From positions 124,001-188,000 of the forward strand of contig NZ_CADFEB010000009.1 in the NCBI RefSeq assembly GCF_902833085.1: DNA of 64,000 bases, given 5' to 3'. The stretch is from Burkholderia ubonensis. Lineage in GTDB: Bacteria; Pseudomonadota; Gammaproteobacteria; Burkholderiales; Burkholderiaceae. Below are positions 53,701 through 62,776 of this stretch, one piece after another. How positions within the stretch are numbered: position 1 is the stretch's first letter; each line of letters starts with the position of its first letter. A program made the position numbers and the translations under genes. The notes under the pieces are model-generated. The model did no database searches, was not told where the DNA came from, and worked only from the letters and a program-made list of their open reading frames with translations.

Positions 53701-54483
53701 ATGGCGGAAACATTGCAGTTGCCGAAGGCGGCGCTCGTTGCGCTTGCCGAGCGGCGTCTCGAGAGCGAGGTGGGCGAGAGCGGCTGGACTGTGCGGCAGA
53801 AGCTGGCGCTCACGTGCCGGATCCTGTTCGACGCGGGGCATGACTCCGGCCTGGCCGGGCAGATCACCTGCCGCGCGGATGAGGCCGGCACCTACTATAC
53901 GCAGCGGCTGGGGCTCGGCTTCGACGAGATATCGGCCGCGAACCTGCTGCGGGTCAACGAGGATCTCGATGTCGTCGACGGCGAAGGCATTCCGAATCCG
54001 GCCAACCGGTTTCATACGTGGATCTATCGCCAGCGCCCCGACGTGAACTGCATCATCCATACACACCCGACGCATGTCGCGGCGCTGTCGATGCTCGAGC
54101 AGCCGCTCGTCGTATCGCATATGGATACGTGTCCGCTCTACGACGATTGCGCGTTCCTGAAAGACTGGCCCGGCGTGCCCGTCGGCAACGAGGAAGGCGA
54201 AATCATTTCGAAGGCGCTCGGCGACAAGCGCTCGATCCTGCTGTCGCACCACGGCCAGCTCGTGGTCGGCACGACGATCGAGGAGGCCTGCGTGCTCGCG
54301 TTGCTGATCGAACGCGCCGCGAAGCTGCAATTGCTCGCGATGTCGGCCGGCACGATCCGGCCGGTTCCGCCGGCGCTCGCGCGGGAAGCGCACGACTGGA
54401 TCTCGAAGCCGAAGCGCGACGCCGTGACGTTCGACTATTACGCCCGCCGCGCGCTTCGCACGCATCCCGATTGCGTCGCCTGA
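53701..54483 (+). CDS. Class II aldolase/adducin-family protein
   Basis: 260-residue class II aldolase/adducin-fold protein. The zinc histidines are in 'CIIHTHPTHVAALS' (His120, His122) and 'LLSHHGQLVVG', with 'GLAGQITCRADEAGTYYTQR' as the phosphate/glycine region. Members act as sugar-phosphate aldolases or decarboxylases; the substrate is not clear. It is the first gene behind the XRE-cupin operator and is followed by a DapA-type aldolase. Confidence 0.82.
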   Translation: MAETLQLPKAALVALAERRLESEVGESGWTVRQKLALTCRILFDAGHDSGLAGQITCRADEAGTYYTQRLGLGFDEISAANLLRVNEDLDVVDGEGIPNPANRFHTWIYRQRPDVNCIIHTHPTHVAALSMLEQPLVVSHMDTCPLYDDCAFLKDWPGVPVGNEEGEIISKALGDKRSILLSHHGQLVVGTTIEEACVLALLIERAAKLQLLAMSAGTIRPVPPALAREAHDWISKPKRDAVTFDYYARRALRTHPDCVA

Positions 54484-54533
54484 ACCATCGATGCCATCGA
54501 TCCGCATTGGCTTTTAATTCTGGAGTGCAAATC

Positions 54534-55430
54534 GTGTCAATCCTGCTGCAAGGCATCATTGCCTACCCGGTTACCCCTTTTTCCGCCGACGGCGACGTCG
54601 ACCTGAAAGCGCTCGACGCGCTGATCGAGCGTCTGGTCGCCGATGGCGTTCACGGCATCGCGCCGCTCGGCAGCACGGGCGAGAGTGCGTACCTGTCCGA
54701 CGCCGAATGGGAGGCAGTCGCCGACACGTCGATTCGTGCGGTCCGCAAACGCGTGCCGACGGTCGTCGGCATTTCCGACCTGACCACCGCGGGTGCGGTG
54801 CGCCGCGCCCGCTTTGCCGAGCGGGCCGGCGCCGACGCGGTGATGGTGCTGCCGGTGTCGTACTGGAAACTCGGCAACGACGAGATCGTCGGCCACTATC
54901 GCGCGATCGGCGATGCGATCGGCATTCCGGTCATGCTGTACAACAACCCGGCGACCAGCGGCGTCGACATGTCGCCCGAGCTGATCGCCACGATCTGCCG
55001 CACCGTCGACAACGTCACGATGGTCAAGGAGAGCACGGGCGACATCATGCGGATGCACCGTCTTGCGCAATTGAGCGACGGCGCGATTCCGTTCTACAAC
55101 GGCAGCAATCCGATGGCGCTCGCCGCACTGGCAGCGGGCGCGGCCGGGTGGTGCACGGCCGCGCCGAACCTGAACGCGCGCTTGCCGCTTGCGCTGGTCG
55201 AGGCCGTTCGGGCGGGCGACCTGGCGCGGGCGCGAGAGGTCTTCCACGCGCAGTTGCCGCTGCTGCAATTCATCGTCAGTGGCGGCTTGCCGGTTACCGT
55301 CAAGGCCGGCTTGCGTCTGCGCGGCTTCGACGCAGGCGAACCGAGGAAGCCGCTGCTGCCGCTCGGCGAGGACAGGACGCGCGAACTCGCGCGCCTGCTC
55401 GCCGCACTGCCGGCGTGCGTGCAGGCATGA
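54534..55430 (+). CDS. DapA-superfamily aldolase/lyase
   Basis: 298-residue DHDPS/N-acetylneuraminate-lyase family protein with all key residues: 'PLGSTGESAYLS', Tyr136 in 'VMLYNNPATSG' and Schiff-base Lys165 ('VTMVKESTGD'). It begins with GTG 54534 behind a TGGAG site. DapA itself is unlikely in this operon; a 2-keto-acid aldolase in the pathway of the preceding gene fits better. Confidence 0.85.
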   Translation: MSILLQGIIAYPVTPFSADGDVDLKALDALIERLVADGVHGIAPLGSTGESAYLSDAEWEAVADTSIRAVRKRVPTVVGISDLTTAGAVRRARFAERAGADAVMVLPVSYWKLGNDEIVGHYRAIGDAIGIPVMLYNNPATSGVDMSPELIATICRTVDNVTMVKESTGDIMRMHRLAQLSDGAIPFYNGSNPMALAALAAGAAGWCTAAPNLNARLPLALVEAVRAGDLARAREVFHAQLPLLQFIVSGGLPVTVKAGLRLRGFDAGEPRKPLLPLGEDRTRELARLLAALPACVQA

Positions 55431-56128
55431 GCGACGCGCATCCGGCGATCGAGGCGGGGATCGGGGCCGTGCTCGTCGGGGCGTGCCGGCCGCTGGCCGG
55501 TACGCCCCACGCGAGCGCGATCGCCAAGCGGCCGGTGCCGGCGCGCTTGTGGCTGGGCGCGCTCGGCTTCGCGGGCGACGAGCAGGCGGACCGCCGGCAT
55601 CATGGCGGCGCCGACAAGGCGGTCCACCACTACGCGCTCGACCACTATGCGTGGTGGTCCACGCAGATCGGCGCACGCGACGTGCTCGCGCAACCGGGGG
55701 CATTCGGCGAGAACCTGTCGACGTCGGGCATGACCGAGCGCGACGTCTGCATCGGCGACGTCTTCACGCTGGGCGGCGCCGTGCTTCAGCTATCGCAGTC
55801 CCGGCAACCCTGCTGGAAGCTCAACGCGCGTTTCGAGCATCCGCGGATGGCCGCGCTCGTGCAGCAAAGCGGGCGTACCGGATGGTATTACCGCGTGCTG
55901 GAGGAAGGGTGGGTGGAGCCGGGCGCGGTGCTGGCGCTGCACGCGCGCCCCCATCCGGAATGGCCGCTGTCGACGGTGCTCGACGTGTTGTACCGGCGCA
56001 CGCTCGACATGGCGGCGCTCGACGCGCTGTGCGGCATCGGGACGCTGCCGCCCGCCTGGCGCAAGATGCTCGAGCGGCGCCGGACGGAACGAACGGTCGA
56101 AGACTGGACGAAGCGGCTGGAAGGGTGA
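55427..56128 (+). CDS. MOSC-domain protein (YiiM type)
   Basis: 233-residue MOSC-domain protein of the YiiM group, which transfers oxygen using molybdenum cofactor to reduce N-hydroxylated compounds. Visible: 'GFAGDEQADRRHHGGADKAV', 'FGENLSTSGMTERDVCIGDV' and the conserved Cys in 'QSRQPCWKLNARF'. It overlaps the DapA-type gene by 4 bases (ATGA), so it is part of that operon. Confidence 0.88.
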   Translation: MSDAHPAIEAGIGAVLVGACRPLAGTPHASAIAKRPVPARLWLGALGFAGDEQADRRHHGGADKAVHHYALDHYAWWSTQIGARDVLAQPGAFGENLSTSGMTERDVCIGDVFTLGGAVLQLSQSRQPCWKLNARFEHPRMAALVQQSGRTGWYYRVLEEGWVEPGAVLALHARPHPEWPLSTVLDVLYRRTLDMAALDALCGIGTLPPAWRKMLERRRTERTVEDWTKRLEG

Positions 56129-56146
56129 CGGGCGGCGGCGCGCGGT

Positions 56147-56914
56147 TTATCCGGCTGCCAGCTCGCGCACGTCCGCCGTCGGCGTGGCGCCGAACGCATC
56201 GCTCAGCGCGTAGTCGATCAGTTGCCGCGCGGCCGCGTCCGGCGTCGCGAGCGCGCCGCTCGCCTTCAGCTGGTCGAACTTCTCGCGCTGCGGGAAACGA
56301 TCGGTGCTGGTCGCGCGGATCGTTGCCTGCATGCCGGTATCGACGACGCCCGGCGCGACGCTGCAGATGCGCAGCCCGCGCGTTGCATCCAGTGCGACCG
56401 CGCGCGCGTGATGGTCGAGCGCGGCCTTGGTCGCGCAATAGATGCTCCAGCCCGCGTACGCATTGCGCGCCGCGCCGCTCGACACGTGCAGGATGCGGCG
56501 CTCGACGGTGTCGGCGCCGGCCTGCGCGAGCGCGCTCGACAGCATCAGCGGCGTCGCGACGTTCAGGCTGACCGCGCGCGCGATGGCCGCCGGGTCCTGC
56601 GCGTCGAGCGGGCCGATCGGTTCGACGGTGCCGGCGTTGTTGAACAGCAGCACGGTGGATGCGCTGTCGACGAAGCGGGCCAATGCGTCGCCGGCGAGCC
56701 ATGCTTCGACGCGTGCCGGGTCCGACAGATCGAGTTCGACTTCGGCGAAGCGCTCGCCGCCTTGCGCGCCGAGCGACGGATGACGGCTGCGCGACAGGCC
56801 GAGCACGGCGATGCCGCGCGCCAGCAGTTGCGCGGCGAGCGCGGCGCCGAGGCCGCGCGTGTGGCCGGTGACGATCGCGCGAACGGACGGGAATGGAGTG
56901 GACGGGCTGGTCAT
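56147..56914 (-). CDS. Short-chain dehydrogenase/reductase
   Basis: 255-residue SDR oxidoreductase with a slightly unusual cofactor loop 'GHTRGLGAALAAQL', 'NNAGTVEPIG' and catalytic Ser and Tyr-x3-Lys in 'HVSSGAARNAYAGWSIYCAT'. The ATG at 56914 gives the usual N-terminal length; the earlier start does not. It converges with the MOSC gene. Substrate unknown. Confidence 0.85.
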   Translation of the reverse strand: MTSPSTPFPSVRAIVTGHTRGLGAALAAQLLARGIAVLGLSRSRHPSLGAQGGERFAEVELDLSDPARVEAWLAGDALARFVDSASTVLLFNNAGTVEPIGPLDAQDPAAIARAVSLNVATPLMLSSALAQAGADTVERRILHVSSGAARNAYAGWSIYCATKAALDHHARAVALDATRGLRICSVAPGVVDTGMQATIRATSTDRFPQREKFDQLKASGALATPDAAARQLIDYALSDAFGATPTADVRELAAG

Positions 56915-57074
56915 GTCGATGAAATGCGGATGGGGGTTGAACGGACGCGATGGCCGATCGTTCACGGCGATGGGGCGCCGGAAGCGGCTGCTCCGACGCG
57001 TCGTGCCCCGCCTGACGAACGCGTATCGTAGCGCCGGCGTCCGCGTCGCGCAAACGCGGACGCCGTTGCGCGAT

Positions 57075-57932
57075 CTACACGGTCGCGACGAGGAACACTT
57101 CGCCGTCGACCGGCCGGAACCCGTCGGTCCGTCCGCTGAAATAGCGTTGCGCGAGATCGGCCGGCAACACGCAGCGGGCTTTGCCGAAGCCGGCTTCGCT
57201 TGCGAGCGCGAGGATTTCGGACGGACTGAACAGGCTCACGAACGGCGTGCCGGAATCGCGCGCGCGGTTCAGCACTGCCTCATATATCGGGCGGTCCGCC
57301 GGCTCGACGAGCTCGGGCGGCAGCAGGAACGTCATCGCGAGCGTCGTGCCGCGCGCGAGCGACGCGATCTGCCGCAGCGTCGCCTTGATCGCGTCGAGGC
57401 TCAGGTACATCGTCACGCCGGTGGACGCGACGACCGCCGGCTGGTCGGCCGCGAAACCCGCCGCCGCCAGTTTCTCGAGCCACGATTCTCTGGCCTCGAA
57501 GTCGACCGGCACGAGATGCAGCCATTCCGGCACGCCGAAACCGAGCGAGATCAGGCGCTGCCGCTTCCATGCCTGCGGGCCCGGCTGGTCCACTTCGAAC
57601 ACCTGCAGGCGCGACGCGAGGCCCGGCCGGCGCTGCGCGAAGGTGTCCAGGCCCGCGCCGAGCAGCACGTACTGCGCGATGCCGCGATCGGCGTACTCGG
57701 CCACCAGATCCTCGATGAAGCGCGCGCGTCCGACGACCGACGCCCGAAAGCCGCGCGTGCCCTGCGGGTGCATGTCGGGACGGTCGCGCCAGTCTTCGTC
57801 CGGCGCGATCAGTTGCAGGCCGATATCGTCTTCGAGCACATACGGCGGCGCGTCGACCTCCGTGTGCATGGCCCGCCACAGTGCGACGCGCAATGCGGTG
57901 CTTTCCGGTGCGACGGACTGCTTGTCTGGCAT
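57075..57932 (-). CDS. SAM-dependent methyltransferase (TIGR00027/LCMT-like)
   Basis: 285-residue class I methyltransferase of the leucine-carboxyl-methyltransferase-like group, known mainly from actinobacteria and Burkholderia, with 'SVVGRARFIEDLVAEYADRG', 'YVLLGAGLDTFAQRRPG' and 'LQVFEVDQPGPQAWKRQRL'. The ATG at 57932 has AGGAGA upstream. Acceptor unknown; the family may methylate secondary metabolites. Confidence 0.85.
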   Translation of the reverse strand: MPDKQSVAPESTALRVALWRAMHTEVDAPPYVLEDDIGLQLIAPDEDWRDRPDMHPQGTRGFRASVVGRARFIEDLVAEYADRGIAQYVLLGAGLDTFAQRRPGLASRLQVFEVDQPGPQAWKRQRLISLGFGVPEWLHLVPVDFEARESWLEKLAAAGFAADQPAVVASTGVTMYLSLDAIKATLRQIASLARGTTLAMTFLLPPELVEPADRPIYEAVLNRARDSGTPFVSLFSPSEILALASEAGFGKARCVLPADLAQRYFSGRTDGFRPVDGEVFLVATV

Positions 57933-58239
57933 GACGTTCTCCTGTCTGGTGGCGAAAGTTTGAGCCGCGCACAAAGTGTAGTCATCGTGCGCGGCGGTTC
58001 CAAGCCGGCCGTTACGCGCGATTCGGGCAGCGCATTCGGCGAACGCGACTGACGCATCGCATGCAGCGATTGCGATCGATGCGACCAGCGCAACGAATGC
58101 GTTGAATGTGACGAATGCCGCGACACGCGACCGCACGCCCACGCAGCGCGGCACCGGCTATCATATGGCTCGCCCGCCCGGCGCGCCGCCGGGCCGCGAT
58201 CCGCTTCCCTTTCACACGCAGCATGCCGCGACGCCACCC

Positions 58240-58947
58240 ATGAACACCACTCCGGATACTCCTTCGCCCCGCCCCCTTCGCGAACTGACGCAGCTCGAAG
58301 CGCGCATTCTTGGTGTGCTGGTCGAGAAACAGCACACGGTGCCGGATACGTACCCGCTGTCGCTCAACGCGCTGACGGCGGGCTGCAATCAGAAGACCGC
58401 GCGCTCGCCGGTGATGAACGTCACCGAGGCCGAGGTGACGACCGCGATCGACGGGCTGAAGCATCTGAGCATCGTGATGGAGGGCAGCAGCAGCCGCGTG
58501 CCGCGTTTCGAGCACAACATGAACCGCGTGCTCGGCGTCCCGAGCCAGGCGATCGCGCTGCTGACGATCCTGCTGCTGCGCGGCCCGCAGACCGCCGCGG
58601 AGCTGCGCCTGAACACCGCGCGCCTGCACGGCTTCGCGGACATCTCGTCGGTCGAGGCGTTCCTGGAAGAGCTGGCGACGCGCGAGCCCCCGCTCGTCGT
58701 GAAGCTGCCGCGCGCGGCCGGCGCGCGGGAGAACCGCTGGACGCACCTGATGTGCGGCGAGGTGAGCGTGAGCGACTTCGCGGGGCAGGATGCAGGCGGG
58801 GCCGATTCCGTCCCGCCGTCCGAGTTCGAGGCGCTGAAGGCAGAGCAGAAGCGTCTCGCGGATGAGGTCGCCCGGTTGCAGGCGCTCGTCGAGCGGATGG
58901 CCGCCGAACTGGGGATCGAAGTCGATCCGGCGGGCGACGCCTCCTGA
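58240..58947 (+). CDS. YceH-family (DUF480) protein
   Basis: 235-residue YceH/UPF0502 protein with tandem winged helices ('LTQLEARILGVLVEKQHTVP', 'YPLSLNALTAGCNQKTARSP', 'LLTILLLRGPQTAAELRLNT') and a C-terminal coiled-coil ('EQKRLADEVARLQALVERMA'). Function is not established. Convergent with the next gene. Confidence 0.9.
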   Translation: MNTTPDTPSPRPLRELTQLEARILGVLVEKQHTVPDTYPLSLNALTAGCNQKTARSPVMNVTEAEVTTAIDGLKHLSIVMEGSSSRVPRFEHNMNRVLGVPSQAIALLTILLLRGPQTAAELRLNTARLHGFADISSVEAFLEELATREPPLVVKLPRAAGARENRWTHLMCGEVSVSDFAGQDAGGADSVPPSEFEALKAEQKRLADEVARLQALVERMAAELGIEVDPAGDAS

Positions 58948-58965
58948 CACAGCGCCGGTAACGCT

Positions 58966-60231
58966 TTACGGCAACTTGACGCCCGGTATGAGATAGCGCG
59001 TACCACCTGGTTTCAGGATCGGCGTCAGCGCCGCAAACGGCACTTCTAGCTGCGGTCCGAGACAGGCGCCCAACGCGTGCCCGATGCCGGAGACGGTAAA
59101 CGACAGCTTGCCGGGTACATCGAACTCGAATGCGAGATAGTCGGGAAGCATGTCGGCGCACGAGATCGGATTGCCTTCGCCGTCCGTCGGCCGCTCGCCG
59201 GACTTGGCTTCGTCGCGCAGCCGCGCGATGAGGCGCGCCAGCGCGGGGCTCGTTTCCGGTACATCGTCCTTTCCCGGCGAAGCAGCGTCGATGACGCGAT
59301 TCCAGTCGAGATACGCGCCGCGCAGCAGGTCGAACGTCACGGGGTCGTAGTGATTGTTCGGGTGCGCGCCGCCGCAGAATGTGCTGCCCGATTCCACGAT
59401 GCCGAGTACTGCCGATGACAGCCACGTGACCGTCACGTGCTCGTCGTCATATCCGCCGAGCGAACCGGCTGCCGGCCCGTCGTCCGTATAGCGCGTCGAC
59501 GCGCATTCGAGCGCGGCGAGATTCATCTGCCCGTGCCGCTGCTCCAGCAGGCGGTTGACTCGCGTCATCACGGCCGGATCGGGATGGCGGCTGAGCCGCG
59601 GATACATGAACTGCGTGCGTGGGTCGCGCCACATCCGGTAGCCGACCGTGCCGTCGCCGATCTCGGGGCCGGCGGGTTGCGCATGGCCGGCGAGCTTCAG
59701 CGCCGCGTAAGGCGCGTGCTTCATGTCGATTTCCGCGCCGCGCGCGATGCCGCTGCCGACGCCGCCGGCGATGCGATCGGTGACGGCTTCGACGGAACCG
59801 GGTGCAACCGCGTCGGGATCGTATTCGGCGACACGACGCAGTGCGAAGGCGCGCGTCTTGCCGGAGCGTGCGTCGGTCCAGCGGCCGCGATAACCGTCCT
59901 TGTCCTGCGTGCCATGCCAGGTTGCGGCGGCATGGTCGAAGTCGGCGTGTTCGTCGTATCTCAATGCAGCGCGCGCGTCGTCAGGCAAATCCGTTCGCGC
60001 GAACGGTTCGATGAGCCGCGCCGGCTTGCCGTGCAGCGGAATGTCGATGCCGTACTGCGCGTAGCAATAGCGGCCCGAGATCGCGCCGCCTGCCGCCGGC
60101 CGGCTGTCGAGTTCCATCACGACCTCGCCGGCGCCTTGCAGCGTGCCCTGGTAGACGATGCGCGGCGCGGCATCCGCGAAACCTGCGTGCAGTGCGAGCC
60201 ACAGCAGCGCAATCCGAAGCGGGAGTCTCAT
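58966..60231 (-). CDS. Exported protein with DUF3298-like C-terminal half, unknown function
   Basis: 421-residue secreted or periplasmic protein (signal peptide cut about ADA-APR). The N-terminal part has a short beta-rich domain with 'AGGAISGRYCYAQYGIDIPL'. The C-terminal part contains 'STFCGGAHPNNHYDPVTFDL' and 'LDWNRVIDAAS', the pattern of DUF3298/RsiV-type domains. The ATG at 60231 provides the signal peptide. It lies 17 bases after a second unknown gene in the same direction, so the two are likely co-transcribed. Confidence 0.7.
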   Translation of the reverse strand: MRLPLRIALLWLALHAGFADAAPRIVYQGTLQGAGEVVMELDSRPAAGGAISGRYCYAQYGIDIPLHGKPARLIEPFARTDLPDDARAALRYDEHADFDHAAATWHGTQDKDGYRGRWTDARSGKTRAFALRRVAEYDPDAVAPGSVEAVTDRIAGGVGSGIARGAEIDMKHAPYAALKLAGHAQPAGPEIGDGTVGYRMWRDPRTQFMYPRLSRHPDPAVMTRVNRLLEQRHGQMNLAALECASTRYTDDGPAAGSLGGYDDEHVTVTWLSSAVLGIVESGSTFCGGAHPNNHYDPVTFDLLRGAYLDWNRVIDAASPGKDDVPETSPALARLIARLRDEAKSGERPTDGEGNPISCADMLPDYLAFEFDVPGKLSFTVSGIGHALGACLGPQLEVPFAALTPILKPGGTRYLIPGVKLP

Positions 60232-60248
60232 GGTGGGTGACGGATGAT

Positions 60249-60803
60249 TCAACCGAGGCCGATCCGCGTCGCGCCCGCATCGACGAGCCGGAACAGCAGA
60301 TCCTCGACGGCTGTCCCGGGCGCCGAACCGAGATCCGCGTTGACGCGCCATCCCTGTTCAGTGCGAGCCGGTTCGGACAGATAGTGGACGATGCCGTGCA
60401 GGCCGTCCTCGGCCGGCGCATTCTCGTCGTCGGCGTCGAACCACGCGAAAAACCACGTCTTGAATGCGTCGGTCGCCGCGCGTTCGTCGAGACCGTCGGC
60501 TTCGATCGTGGCCCAGTCCCACACGAACGGGCGGATCGACACGGCAGCCGTATCGAGATCGAACGTGAACGGTTCGAAATCCAGTTGCGTGACCGAGTCG
60601 ACCATCGCGGGCCGGCCGGCCGATTCGCCTTCGGTCGGAATGGTGTCGGCACGGCATGGCAGCGCCAGCGGCCCTTCGGTGGCCAGCGTGCCGTCGGCGT
60701 GCCGGTAGGCCGGTTCGACGCAAGCGGCCGATTGCGCGGCTGCTTTCGCGAGCAGGTCGGCATAGGGCTGGCGGATGGCGCGGAGCAGTTCGGATACGGT
60801 CAT
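60249..60803 (-). CDS. Conserved-looking protein of unknown function
   Basis: 184-residue acidic protein without signal peptide or membrane helix. It has an aromatic cluster 'FKTWFFAWFDADDENAPAED' and a probable alpha-beta fold, and its codon use is typical of this genome. I recognise no family. It is first in a two-gene leftward unit with the exported DUF3298-like protein and may be its cytosolic partner or regulator. Confidence 0.6.
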   Translation of the reverse strand: MTVSELLRAIRQPYADLLAKAAAQSAACVEPAYRHADGTLATEGPLALPCRADTIPTEGESAGRPAMVDSVTQLDFEPFTFDLDTAAVSIRPFVWDWATIEADGLDERAATDAFKTWFFAWFDADDENAPAEDGLHGIVHYLSEPARTEQGWRVNADLGSAPGTAVEDLLFRLVDAGATRIGLG

Positions 60804-61194
60804 CGTGGCATGTCGGATGGGTCAGCAGGCCGGCACCCGTGCGCCCCGCGTCGAACGACGGCGCGCGTAGGTACCGGACAGCCGTGATCGTACGGCACTT
60901 CAGCCGCGCGTGCGCAGTCGGCCGAACGGCCAGGTCGCATGCATGGCCCTTTGCGATATGCGACCGCGACGACATGCATGACACAAGACACCGGGGACCG
61001 TTTCAAAAAAGTGTTTGATGACGGTCGGCATTTCGCCGACCTGTCGACCTGAATCAACGCCACGGGATTTAGATGTTTCCCTTCAAACAACCGAAAACGC
61101 CTTCGGCCGCGCGCCTGTTGTGCTTCAATTAATCCGGTTGGCACTCCTACTAAAACGGCACATCCAGAACGAACTCACACAAGGACTACCCCCA
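60804..61194. other. 391-base divergent intergenic region
   Basis: Promoter region between the leftward unknown pair and the rightward secretory lipase. No gene or clear operator is seen. An AAGGA site precedes the lipase ATG. Confidence 0.4.
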
Positions 61195-62511
61195 ATGTCC
61201 TCCAAATTTTTCATGGCCATTGCGGCCGCCGCGTCCATCCTGCTGGCCATCGCCGCGCCGCCGGCCAGCGCCGGTGTGCCGACCGTGTCCGATCCGTTCT
61301 ACACCTATACCGGCACCACGCCATTGGCATCGATTCCACCGGGCACGGTACTCAAGACGCGCAACGTCACCTATCACGTGGCCGGCATTCCGACCGCGGT
61401 GACCGCCCAGCAATTGCTGTATCGCACCAATAACGCGCGCAACCAGCCCGTCGTCAACGTGACTTCGGTCATCCGGAGCCAGGTCAGCAACGGCCGGGCC
61501 ATCTCGTACCAGTCGGCCTACGATTCGTTGAACCCGTACGACGAGCCCTCGCAGGTGATCGCCGGAGATCGGGACGTCACGAAGATCATCAACGTGGGGA
61601 CCCTGCTCTACAGCGCGGAATCCATTCCGCTGTCGACGCTGCTGCTGCTGGGATACAACATCATCGTGCCCGATACGGAAGGACAGACGGCGGATTTCGC
61701 TGCCGGCCCCGAATATGGCATGGCGACCCTCGATTCGATCCGCGCGGCGCTCAATACGCCGTCGACCGGGCTGGTTCCGTCCAGCAAGGTCGCGATGATC
61801 GGCTATTCCGGCGGCGCAATTGCCACGAACTGGGCGGCGCAACTGGCGCCGAGCTATGCGCCGGACATCAACAGGCAGCTCGTCGGCGCGGCGGAAGGGG
61901 GCGTACTCGTCGACCCCGCCCACAATCTGCGTTACGTCGACGGCGGCATCGTCTGGGGCGGAGTCGCCGCGGCTGCGCTCGCCGGGCTGTCGCGAGGCTA
62001 TGACTTCGACCTGACGCCCTATCTCAGCGACACCGGCGTTGCGGTATTCAACGATATCCGGAATCAGTCGCTTGCCTATATCCTGCCGAAATACACGGGA
62101 CTGCATTGGGCAACGCTGTTCAAGCCGCAATACGCGAACGACATCAACAGCATTCCGGCGTATGTGACGTATGCGAACAAGGTGAATGCCGGGCTTGCCG
62201 CGTCGCCGACGATCCCGATGTATATCGGTCAGGGAACGGCAGGCGTGCTGGACGGCACGTTCAGCAGCCAGGTGGGCGACGGCGTGATGCTGGCCTACGA
62301 CGTGCGCGCCCTTGCACAGAAGTTCTGCTCGAGCGGCGTGCCGGTCGTGTACACCGAATATCCGCTTGAACATGCCGGGGCCATCGTGCCATGGGTGGCC
62401 GGGATGTTGCCTTGGCTCTATGACCGCTTCGCCGGGAAAGCCGCACCGAGCAATTGCGCGCTGACTGCGCTCCTGCCGAGCAATTCGCTGGCGCCGGAGA
62501 CGCTGCACTAG
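61195..62511 (+). CDS. Secretory lipase (LIP family, alpha/beta hydrolase)
   Basis: 438-residue secreted hydrolase of the secretory-lipase family (PF03583 type, first known from Candida lipases). Signal peptide (cut ASA-GVP), nucleophile Ser in 'MIGYSGGAIATNWAAQL' and late His in 'EYPLEHAGAIVPW'. Typical of Burkholderia and actinobacteria. It acts outside the inner membrane on lipids or esters; substrate not defined. Alone in its transcript, with a terminator 74 bases after it. Confidence 0.87.
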   Translation: MSSKFFMAIAAAASILLAIAAPPASAGVPTVSDPFYTYTGTTPLASIPPGTVLKTRNVTYHVAGIPTAVTAQQLLYRTNNARNQPVVNVTSVIRSQVSNGRAISYQSAYDSLNPYDEPSQVIAGDRDVTKIINVGTLLYSAESIPLSTLLLLGYNIIVPDTEGQTADFAAGPEYGMATLDSIRAALNTPSTGLVPSSKVAMIGYSGGAIATNWAAQLAPSYAPDINRQLVGAAEGGVLVDPAHNLRYVDGGIVWGGVAAAALAGLSRGYDFDLTPYLSDTGVAVFNDIRNQSLAYILPKYTGLHWATLFKPQYANDINSIPAYVTYANKVNAGLAASPTIPMYIGQGTAGVLDGTFSSQVGDGVMLAYDVRALAQKFCSSGVPVVYTEYPLEHAGAIVPWVAGMLPWLYDRFAGKAAPSNCALTALLPSNSLAPETLH

Positions 62512-62584
62512 GCGCGACGCGCGATGCGGCGAATGGCCGCCAACGCATGATTCATCGCGCGCTGTCTCGTTTTCGACGGGGACA

Positions 62585-62609
62585 GGCGATCCTCCGCGGA
62601 TCGCCTTTT
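62585..62609 (+). terminator. Intrinsic terminator after the secretory lipase
   Basis: GGCGATCC (62585-62592) pairs with GGATCGCC (62598-62605), followed by TTTT. It separates the lipase from aroG. Confidence 0.8.
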
Positions 62610-62776
62610 CGTCCTGCGTTGCGGCGCGGGCGCCGGGCGTCCCGCACACCGCCCGCCGCCGCCCGCGTCCCTGCGCCGCACCCCTTCGCCGCCCCGCCCG
62701 CGATCGCCGCCGTCATGGCCGAGTGCCATAATCGAGCCTGCTGACCATTCCAGAAGACGTCCCCCGGAGAATTACC

